Positions 11,301-23,200 of a stretch of DNA of 64,000 bases are shown here, piece by piece. The notes beneath the pieces were generated by a model, which had not been told where the DNA came from, searched no databases, and saw only the letters and a list, made by a program, of their open reading frames with translations. The stretch is from Zeus faber. Taxonomy: Eukaryota > Chordata > Actinopteri > Zeiformes > Zeidae. A program made the translations under genes and the position numbers. The stretch spans positions 32,264,793 through 32,328,792 of the forward strand of contig OY482854.1 in the NCBI GenBank assembly GCA_960531495.1, written 5' to 3'. The stretch's first letter is position 1. The number at the start of each line of letters is the position of its first letter.

Positions 11301-13481
11301 AACGATGATGGATGGAAGTTTGGACAGGTGATGGATGGATAGATCGATGGATGTAAGGATGGATGATGGATAGATAGAGGGATGGATGGATGTCGGAGCA
11401 GATGATGGATGGATGGATGTAAGGACGGATGATGGATGGATGTAAGGACAGATGAAGGATACATGGATAGATGGATGGATGGATGAATGGAATGAAGGAA
11501 GGAAGAATGGATGGATGGATAGAATGTTGGATGGAGGGGTGGATGCAGTTACCTGTATAGTGGTGTAGACAGAAGCTCCGTAGAGCTTCTTGAAGTTCTC
11601 CCTGATGTCCAACATGTCCTCCTCGCTGCGAGACACCATGATCCTGATCAGGGTCTCATCGTCCGTCCCGGCGCGCTGAAACCAAGACACCGCAGAAAGA
11701 AGAGAGAAGAAGAAAGAAAATCAAAGAAAAACTCCAGAAGTTGTGCAAAACATTTAGAAAAACAACGTTTGATGAAGTGTCTCTGCGTTCCCTGGAGGCA
11801 GAGGGCCGTGGTCGTACATCAGACCGACCGCTGAGACGTGATCTCACATGTTGATTTTTCAAACTGAATGTGAGATAAATACGAGTTCTACGACACACAG
11901 CGAGGCAGCGGGCCTAAGTGTTTGGTAAATTGGGAGTAAAATTCGGCATGCATCATGGGATTCCTAGCCTGAGACATTTATTAAATCCATCTTTTTGTCG
12001 TGTAGGACTCTTACCCTCATGGACCCGAACAGAGACTCTGCAAAGAACGCAGGAACACTCTTTATACACTTCACTGCCGAGGAAACGGAAGATCTGTTAG
12101 AAAAAGAACACTGTGTTGCAGATATTACTGTTCTGCTCAGAGTGACAACAATGGGCCATGATTAATCCTCAGGGGAAATGTGGTCATTGCTACAGCACAT
12201 GCAGTTTATGAAAGGAAAGACAGTTTAGGAAATGTCGACTATAGAAGATGAAACAAAGAGAAAATGCATTGAATGAAATAAAAATGTTAGCAGATAGAAA
12301 TACATCATTTGTATGCAGTGATCATATTGAATGCAACGTTAAAAACGACCGCTACTACTATTATTACTCATTCACTACAACTACAGAATAACCATCAATA
12401 TAATGTGTATTTATACCATATTTTAAAAACATAGTTTAGCAACACCAATGAAGCAAAAGCAAAATTATTTATACAATTTATACAACATTTATACAAATGA
12501 CAATACCTCAACAGTAAAAGCTCAATGTGAATAATATTTATGATAAAAGTGAAAAATTCCTCCATCAGAAAGTTCCTCTCAGCTCTGATGCATGTGGAAA
12601 TGAAATGTTTGTGGATGAAATGATGACTGATGCCACAGTATTCTGACCTCTGAGGCTTTCAACCGTTCCCTTTGTGACGTGGAGATGATTTCTGTTGCTA
12701 ACTGTCATCTGGAGACGTTTTGTGTGTTATTGTCGATATCCGTCAGGTCGGCCCTGTTTGGGGTCAAACTGGTCTGGGGTCCGTCCTGTTTGGGGTCCGT
12801 CCTGTTTGGGGTCCGTCCTGTTTGGGGTCTGTCATATTTGGGGTCCATCCTGTTTGGGGTCCGTCCTGTTTGGGGTCCGTCCTGTTTGGGGTCTGTCATA
12901 TTTGGGGTCCATCCTGTTTGGGGTCCGTCCTGTTTGGGGTCTGTCCTGTCTCGGGTCCGTCGTGTTTGGGGAACACTCAGCAGTAAAGTGTGTTTATAAT
13001 TAGTTCCCGTCCAAACCCAGGTCTCACCCACGGCGAGCAGCAGTTTCTCCAGGTTCCCGGTCGTCTCGTTCTTGATGCTTTCCTCGATGTGGAACCCAGA
13101 CAGAGCCCTGTAGGCGGTGAACACTGAGCAAAAGAAAACAACATTATTTAGATTGATTCTACTCGGTCTCTCTGGTGGAATACATTATATCATATTACAT
13201 CCATAATCTATCCATCACAATATCTGTTTATGAATCAGTCGTTCATCACATTCTCCTGTTAGTGACGAATCAATTAAAACTTCAGACCCAATAATGTGTG
13301 TATTATTATTTTGACTCTATTTTGATGACATGAAGATGCAATATCACTGATGATAAATATTGATTAATCTCTCCTTCCTACAGGTAGATATTAACATCGA
13401 CCTCGTGTGAAGCCACTAAACACACAAAACCTAAATGTATATATGGATAAAAAGCCATGCAAATTAGTATGAGCTATCCCA

Positions 13482-13548
<67 letters not shown>

Positions 13549-13750
13549 GTATATCCCAGTATATATACGTATATCCCAGTGATGCAAGAGTTAAATAATT
13601 ACTAGAAAGAACAACATTAAGGAACTAATCAGACTATAGTCTCAGGGTAGACTCACCTTCCCTGAGATGCTCCGCGCTCCTGTTTCCCAGAATAGTGATG
13701 AACTTCTCCTCATCAGTGCCAAACCTCCCTTCACCTGCAGCGTACAGGTC

Positions 13751-13842
<92 letters not shown>

Positions 13843-14154
13843 TTTCTTTCTAACTTTAATTGAAGGGGTTGTTTGGTCATTTTAACCTTTTTTTACCGTT
13901 AACCAGAGCAATTGAGAATTGTCTTTCCAGAGCCAACATGACACCTGGAGTGATAATATCATTATGCACAGACCAATACAACTTTGAAATACACCCACTA
14001 CATGATACACACAAACTCACCACACATCTTCACACTACACACACAACGCGGTCTTGGTTTGCTTAAATCAAAACTCAATATCAGTGATGAAAATTGGTTC
14101 TGCAGAAATGGGTTATTCCACGATGTCGATGTCTTTAAACCAGATTATCAAACT

Positions 14155-14242
<88 letters not shown>

Positions 14243-17200
14243 ATTCATGTATTTCCCCTCGAGTGAACAATCCAGTGTAATTCTACTCATAATTAAGTAT
14301 TACATTAGATTAGATTCAACTAATTGTCATTGAACAGAGTACAAGTACTGAGGCAACCAAATGCATTTCTCTGCTTTTTACATCCTAGTAATTCATAATG
14401 TCATAACATCACATCAGTACAGACTAAATCCCCAAATACTGCAAATCCAACAACACTGTATAATATTTATCATATTTAATATTTATAATATTTAATATTT
14501 ATAACGCTGGATCCACTGCAGGAATCTGGGATTCCACATCACAGAGGACTTAACATGGACTGTTCACACAGACACTCTGGTGAGAAAGGCGAGGCAGCGT
14601 CTCTACCACCTCAGGCAGCTGAGGAAATTCCGGGTCTCGTGAGGATCCTCAAGTCCTTCTACTCTGGAGCAGTGGAGAGCATCCTGACAGGCAACATCAC
14701 TGCCTGCTTTGGGAACTGTACTGCCCAGGACAGGCGGGCCCTGCAGAGGGTGGTGCGTTCAGCTGAACGTATCACTGGAACTACCCTCCCCCCCTTGCAG
14801 GAGCTATACACCAGGAGGTGTAGTAGCAGAGCTGCAGGATCATGAAGGATCCTCATCACCCCAATAACGGACTGTTCCAGCTGCTGCGTCAGGCAAGAGC
14901 CTCTGCAGTCACGCAGCGAGAACAGAGAGACTGAGACGGAGTTTCTTCCCTCAAGCCATCAGAACTGTCAACGCTGACCTCACCAGGGGTCCTAACTGAG
15001 CCATGCACTAGGCTCCACTACCTACTGTACTGTATGTAGCGTACTGTACCGCATACTGTACCGCATACTGTACCGCATACTGTACCGCATACTGTACCGC
15101 ATACTGTACCGCATACTGTACTGCATACTGTCTCACTGTTCAGGGTTGTTCATGATGCCGTATTGCTGCGCCGTACTGTTGCATACTGTGCTGTATTATC
15201 CCAAACACTACCTCACACTATTCACATTCACATGCCACTTTAATTCACATGCCACTTTAATTCACATGCCACTTTAATGCACATATCTGTATATACATAA
15301 GCATATTCCCTCTATCTATTCCATTTTATTTCATTTTATTTTTATTGTATTTTATTTTATTCTATATATTTTTATTTTTATTCTATAAGTATTCAACTTA
15401 CTGTATTACGTTTTAGGAGTCAGTAAGTCGGTCTATTAGAAATATTTTTTTTTCCTAGGACATATTGTGTGTTATCACCGGGTGCGTTGCATTACATTTC
15501 ACTGCATATATGTATGAAAGTATGTATATGTATGTGACAAATAAAAATCTTGAATCTTGAATCTTGAATCTTGAGGAATGTGGGATGGTGGTACTAAGGT
15601 GAGTTGTGGAATTGGAATTATAAGAATTTTATATGTCTATGTTTCGATATACTTTTTAAATGAACTTTTGTACAAAGTATGTGTACTTTGCTTTTCTTAT
15701 AAAGGTTAAATAGAGTTCATGTCTTAAAAAAGACATGAACTAGTCACTTTCTGTGCCTTAATGTGAAGAAGAGAAAGGCAACATGTCTCCACCATCAGAT
15801 AAGGGAACATCAACAGCTGATCTGTCTCAACCAAACTGTCTCATCCGCAGGACCCCTGCGGAGACGTCTGCTGACCGACGTCTCAACGACTCGTCAGCGT
15901 CGCTGCTCCTAGAAAACTGTATGAAAAACCCAGATCTCTAGTGAGAACTGAGCACCTCCTCTGTGGCGCTCTGTTGTGCTGCTACACTGAAACTGCTCCT
16001 CTTGTACAAGATTAAATACTTTATTAGCCTAAAGTATTTGTCTCTGATTTCCTCTGTAACGATTAGTCCGTCCACGAACAAAGTTTATAACAATTTAACT
16101 TTTACAGAATATTTGAGTTATTTCCATTTATTTCATTTGAATTCAGCGTTTTGATCATTTTTCTGATGAACATTTGAGTTTGGACTGAAACGTTAAACTT
16201 GAGGATTATAGAAAGCACACAGCAACACTTCTGTTGACTGTTAAATCATTCATTTCATCAGTACCTACTTGTAATTAGGTACAATATTTGTGAAGTCATG
16301 TTACTTTACTTTGAAGTTAAACTCTGGTCTTAATGCAGAATCATATTGTTTGTGTTCAGTGTTTTATCACTTTTCCTGTTTCATGCTTTTGTCTTTTTCT
16401 TCTTTTTACCTTCACGTCCTTCTGGACCAGAGCCTCGTTCACACCTTCCTCCCTGCTCCCCTTCACACGGATGGATGGATGGATGGATGGATGGATGGAA
16501 GGATGGATGGATGGATGGAAGGATGGATGGATAACAGATGACTTGAGAACTGCTTCCTATATATGGATATTCACTTCTCTCTTCTCTCTCTCTTCTCGTG
16601 CTCACTCCATCCTTTCATGGCTTTATAATGATGTCATTACTTGAGCCTCTCATTACCAGGAAAAGAAAGACAAGCTTGTCCAACATCCTTCACACCTTCT
16701 CCCTCTCTCTCTCTTCCTCCCCCTTCCTCCCTCTCTGCCTCCCTCTCTCTCTCCCTCTCTCCTACCCTCCCTCCACCACTCTCCATCGGTCTCTGCCTCC
16801 CTCTCTCTCTCTCTCTCTCCCTCCCCCTCCCTCCCTCCCTCCCTCCCTCCCTCTCTCTCTCCCCCTCCCTCCCTCCCTCTCTCTCTCTCCCTCTCTGCCT
16901 CCCTCTCTCTCTCTCCCTCCCCCTCCCTCCCTCCCTCCCTCCCTCTCTCTCTCCCCCTCCCTCCCTCCCTCTCTCTCTCTCCCTCTCTGCCTCCCTCTCT
17001 CTCTCTCCCTCTCTCCCACCCTCCCTCCACCTCTCTCCATCGGTCTCTTCCTTCCTCTCTCTCTCTCTCCCTCCCTCCCTCCCTCCCTCACCTGCAGCAG
17101 GATGACCAGCAGCGCTCGGTAATGTCCGGAAGTGTCACCACAGATTTCCTTTTCCAGCTTTCCTCCAAACTCTAAGCAGAAGGGAAAGCAGAGGAGGTGA

Positions 17201-20200
17201 AGAAGACGGCTCACACTCTTCATCCTCTTCATCCGAGCTCTGCCTTCAGGAGGATAAACACGACGTGAGCCGCGTTTATTCCTCAAGGCTTGTCACTGCA
17301 AAGGTGTCAGAACTGTTGAGGAAGCGGAGACCTTTCTTGTAGGTTTTGATGATGTCCCTGATCTGCTCCGTGCTCCTGGACGCCAGGATCTCAATCAGCA
17401 CCTCGTCGTCCGTCCCCACCCCCTGCGGAGACCCCGGGGATTCAAACCAAAACAAAAACAACCTTTCTAGAAGAGTCCTGGGAAATGACGTCTCCCTATT
17501 TCCCCGTGTGGGGTTGGAGAAGAAACACCTCCAATCTCAAAATCAATGTGTCACATGCATCATTCCACCAGCTGCGTGTCCGGCCCCACGGCCAAGGCGG
17601 CCGGCGGCGGGGGCGAGCGCACGGAGTGGAATGACAGCGTGTTGATGGAGAAAGTAATTAGGAAGCAAAGATAAAAGTTCTCATCCTGCACAGAGTGAGG
17701 AAGATAACAACGCAGTGAAATGCTCAGGGATGAGAAGACAAAACCCAAGGAACCGGCCCTAAAAAGGAACAGAATCGTAGCTCGCGGTTAAATGACCTTT
17801 TAAGAAATCCTGATTTTCCACAACCGGCGCAGGGGGGTCACAAGGTCACATCATGTACTTCATCATCACTGTACTTCATCATCACTGTACTTCATCATAA
17901 GAACAGTGAAATATAAGGATGAAATATAACAACTTTTATATGTGGTGGGGTGTGTCCTTTGAGAACCTCCTCCAGGGGCCACGGCGCAGGTTCACGGACT
18001 CAAACGAGGAACTGAGAGTGAGAAGGCTGCTCCCTTGGAACAGCTGTTCTGCTGTGTGGCTCCTTAACTGCCCCCTGGAGGTGCGACAACATGGAGGCCA
18101 CATAGAACGACGAACATCACCAACACAGCGACTGTCTGTTACGGCGGCAGCTCTGACCTCCGGCCGACCCCAGGGACGCAGCGGCTCAGACGAAGACGAA
18201 GGATCCAGGAAGACGACACCGGGGGGAGACGCTCGCCGTTGAAGACAAACCGTTGTTTTCCAGCCGCACACGCCGACCGTGCACGGCTTCTAGCCCGTGT
18301 TCAGACGTGGATCCAGGCTTTTCCTGCAGTAGGTATCTGCCACGCCCGGCGTTAATATGAGTCTCCAATATGGACAAAATAAATGGATGTAGCATCTGTG
18401 ACGTCGCCCATTGATTTCTGGTTTCCTCCGATTCTCGGTGCGCTGGGGGGCGGGGCCAAGACATCAGACACGCAGAGGAAGAAAGAGACATGGCCACCTG
18501 GCCGAAACACATCTCTGTGCCTTGGCATCCTCTTGGTGGAAAAATCTGTTTCAAAATCACAACCAAGACACCCAAGGCAAAACACAACCCAGACATTTCT
18601 ATCGACACGTTTCTTCTTTTTCCATTGACTTCCCTTCAGAGGGTGGTGTTAGCTGCACTACAGTTTACAGCACTTCAACATTGGATTCAAGGCCTGGATG
18701 TAAGGGTTGCTTGGTGTCCCATGACAGATCTTATTTGGCTTCCCTGTTCTGCGTCTCCTCCTGCAGGATGACTTAAGGGGGGATGAAGTGAGAGCTGAAC
18801 TGCACCTTTAAAGCCTTGTGCAGCAGAGAAGCATCGTAGGCGGCAGGAGGCGTCATCAACGCCGTGATCAAACTCTCCAGCAGCCCCCCCAGCTCCGATT
18901 TCAGGGCACTGACCAGGTCCTAGACGCATAAAGTATATGATAATAAAATCATAATGAAAACAACCATCGTAATAACAACCAGCCATAATGTTTGCTGAGC
19001 GTCCACAGGGACGTGACGTTATGGAAACATCAACAAATGATACGGACGACGTTTCCAGAAGGTTCCCTGAAGTAACAGGAACCAATTTGCAGTTTTCACA
19101 GGTAAGTTTGCTTCCTGCCGCTATATACTATATTTTATTACCTTGTAAACGACCTGCTCTGACTGACTGCAGCAGATTGCATCTGAAATGGACTTTTATT
19201 TGAAGGTAATGAAAGATTTTGGCTTGGGCTTCGTTGGGAATGTGCTCATTACAGGAAGCCTGGGCACATTTCAGTCCGTTCCATCTGTCTGTGTTCATTC
19301 ACATGTGAGTACATCTGTACTGTGTTTGTGCAAATGTTTTATTTGTTTGTGTTTAGTTTGTGTTTGTGCGTGTGCCTGTGTTCAGATCACCAGGGGAACC
19401 ATGTACTTTGTCGGAAATGCTGACCTGATATTTTCGTTCTCGGGAGACGTCTTGAAATTTTTTTTTTTTAATTTAGCTGCAAACCACATTCAGCATATGA
19501 CTGTGTGTTTGTGTGAGTCTGTGCACATGTATGTGTTTGCCTTTTAATTCTACATACTGTATATTGTGTAAGTAAACATAAGCATAATTATCTAATAATT
19601 CTGCTCTTTCAGGCCTCAGATCGGGGAGCCGGTCTCACCTCTTCCTGTCTCCAGCCCCTCTTACCTTGCCGTAGGCCTTCTTGTAAGCCGCTTTAATTTG
19701 CTGCCGCTGATCGTTGCTGCGCGACGCAATAAGCATGAGAATGGTGTCCTCATTCGTACCTGCAGCGGTGAAAACAAAAACAATCAGACAGAAAGGTGCA
19801 GCCATCTCAAAATGAGTGCAATACCAGAGGCGACTTTGCGTTCAACTACGTTATTACGTTCTGCTCCGAACCGTCTTTCATATCTGATGAAAATTCAGAT
19901 CAGACGGTTTTGTTTACACGGCGCTCGGACCAAACGAGGAGCGCTGATTGACAGCTTGTAATCTCATAAATGGAGAGTCAACCATTTCAGAAGCGTGAGG
20001 TCAGACGCTGATGGAGCAAAGCGAAGATCTATCAATCAATATTTGCAGAAAGTCAGAAGGACCTCGGGGAGAAAGAGACACAAACAGTGTGGATCAGAGC
20101 CGTGGGCGCTCAGCACCACCTCAGGATTTCACCCCGTGAGGGAGAGAAGTATTTACAGTTTTACTCTGTCGGTCTGTTTTCTGGTGTCTCTCTTTTCTTC

Positions 20201-23200
20201 TTTCTGTTCCACACTGACTCTGCGACGTGAGACCCAGCGACCACAACCCCTCCCTGCTGCCCCAAGCCCCTGATTGAATCCCATTCTGATCAAATATAAA
20301 ATCCCAGCAAGAGCCTCCACAGCCACACAGCAAGAACAGAGACTGAGACGGAGTTTCTACATCAAGACATAAGAACTGTCAACGCTGACCTCACCAGCGG
20401 TCCTCACTGCCTTACTGTACTGTATGTAGCATACTGTACTGCATACTGTATAACTGTACTGGGTTACTGCATACTGTACTACATACTGTATCACTGCACT
20501 GTATGTAGCATACTGTACTGCATAGTATATCACTGTAATGTATGTAACATACTGTACTGCATACTGTATCACTGCACTGTATGTAGCATACTGTATTGCA
20601 TACTGTATTACTGTAATGTATGTAGCATACTGTACTGCATACTGTATCACTGTACTGCATATAACATACTGTACTGCATACTGTATCACTGTACTGCATA
20701 TAACATACTGTACTGTGTACTGTATCACTGTACTGTATGTAGCATACTGTATTGCTGTAATGTATGTAGCATACTGTATTGCATACTGTATCACTGTAAT
20801 GTATGTAGCATACTGTACTGCATACTGTATCACTGTAGTGTATGTAGCATACTGTATTGCATACTGTATTACTGTAATGTATGTAGCATACTGTACTGCA
20901 TACTGTATTACTTGTGAGAGAAAAATGATGATCAATGTTAATGAATAATATAATTCTGCCACCAAGTGATGTCTAAAAGCTGAAGCATATGTTTCTTTGG
21001 TGACGCCCGACTCTTTCACAGCATATCTTACATTCCTGTATATATATATATATATATATGTTTTCGTCGTTATCTCGTAAAAGGACTATTTGTGTAAACA
21101 CTCAACGTATGTTTTCCCGGCACCGAAAGTCTTCTCTGTGTTCCTTGATAAAACATGCTCTCAGCTGTTGCTGACAACAACAGCCAATCACATGGCTCGT
21201 CTCGGAATGGGACACAACCTCTCATGACTATTAAGGCCTCTTCAAGTACAGTGGAGGCTGCTCAGAACACTGCTTTGGAGCAGCACTTTCTCTTTATTCT
21301 GCAGAATGAATATCGTTAATACTCTCAGTCAGTTTTGTTTCCTTGTAGCGGGCAGATTAACCTCACCGACCACGCAGGAGAATTTCTCCAACATACTGAA
21401 CTGTAAATGTGGAAATGTGTGTAAACAATTGAGAAAAACTATAATTGTGAGGCTCCAACTTATGGATTATGATTTTGCCGTTTCAACTTGTAGTTTGTTA
21501 AACATCACATCACACTATCACATAAATATAACATAAACATTGACAAATCATAACAAAATTAATCAATGAATATATTTTAGGATGATGCAATTTAATAGAA
21601 TTTTTTACATTCTGAAAAAATATCATGGGAGAGTTGTTGATTTTGAATTTCAGAAAAACATCTTTATGTTTCGCCAATGATTGGGGATTGCTGCGGCCCA
21701 AAGGCGGAAAGTCTGATCTAAATAATATGAAGATGGCTTGATATGAGGTGGGGATGAATAAAGTGTCTATCTGTCTATCTTTCTCCATCTGTCTATCTCT
21801 CTCTCTCTGTCTATCTCTCTTTGAATGTCTGTGACTCGACAACTCACCGATGCCTTTCATGGCCTTGTGGAGAACTTCAGCGTCGTGTTTGGCGTTGAAG
21901 TTGACGAAGGGTTGAACGCTGCCTCGGTACGCCTGTAATGACAACAAAGAAAATATGAATGACTCTCCGGTTGTTTAAACACCGTCCTGATGCAGCGACG
22001 GAGCTGGAAGCCGCAGCGGGCTGCCGGGCTGGTCTGCGGTCAAGCTTCGTGTGGACTGTCATGAAGGATGGAAAACACCATTTGCGTGTCTGCATGTAGT
22101 TTTGGATCAGTCACCGTGGACACGGCGGCTCCACGGTGGCAGCAGACACGGCTCCGGCGTCACTATGGCTCCTGGAACCTTCTCCAGGAGAATGTGTCAC
22201 ACTATGAGATATTTTGCAGGCAGCGAGTGGAAGGACTGAGATGCTGCTCGGTCCTTTGTTGGTCATATGTTTTCTGAGTGTGTGTGTGTGTGTGTGTGGA
22301 TCAGGTGTATGTGACCTACATCTTCTCTGAGCATGTAGATGAATGTCGTTTATTTTAAACATCTCACCTTTTCTAAGCCAAACTACAAAACGTTCTTACA
22401 AAATAAATCACTTTTAAAAAACTCACTTGTTGATAAAAATCGATACGACTTATTATTGAGGAGAACATGGATAATGTTTCTGTATATTACAGTGTTGTGT
22501 GTGCACTGCACTGGGAAAATAATATATGGTTCTCATTGCTTCCGTTTAAAAATGTTGTCAAATGTTGTTAAACTTACATTTTTTACATTTTTTTCAAGAT
22601 AATATTCATTCTTAATTTCTCCGTTTTGAATTGACGAAACGTAAAAATAAAAAAAAAAGGGTTTTACAAATTAAAGCAGATTTTTAAAGTGGAACCGATG
22701 ACTATTTCATCTTTTTTTTAATGCATATTCATGTCATCATTTTTTAAATAATTTGATTCTCTTTTTAACAGAAACAGATTACACACAGTGAAGCTGTGCA
22801 GTGCAGTTGGTTGACGGTTCAGCTCCCGTTCTGCTTGTTTCCTGAAGCTGAAACTGACGGAGGCTCTAATGCAGGTTTACATTCTTCATGCAGGAAGCCT
22901 CCACCGCCCCAACGACGTGGCGCTGACACTCGATCCCACCGTGGGGCACTCAGCGGTTTCCAACCAGCAACCCAATACGGACACGGACACCTTGGAGGAA
23001 CGGAGTTCAAGCCTGTTTTCTACTCCCGTTCACACAGCGCGGAGGTGGGTTGAGGTTCCAGGAGTTATTTGAAATATTACATTTGGTTTTATCGCTAAAT
23101 TCCCACTTTTCATTGCCGCGCCACAGCCTTGAACCGTGTGATGCTCAAGGTGAAGTTTGGTGAAACAACAAGGACCACATCCTGCACCACCCGACAGGAA

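Noticed and set aside
10953..11690. Long Ser/His/Pro-rich minus-strand frame
   Set aside because: Only its first ~45 codons are the real anxa5 exon; the rest reads through the intron GGAT repeat.
12679..13003. Three overlapping plus-strand frames rich in G-V-R-P-V-W
   Set aside because: Translations of the 16-bp minisatellite.
16598..17286. Long Leu/Pro/Ser- and Arg/Glu-rich frames
   Set aside because: Produced by the CT-rich tract; only 17092-17171 on the minus strand is coding.
20357..21019. 220-codon minus-strand frame rich in Q-Y-A
   Set aside because: Translation of the LINE-derived tandem repeat.
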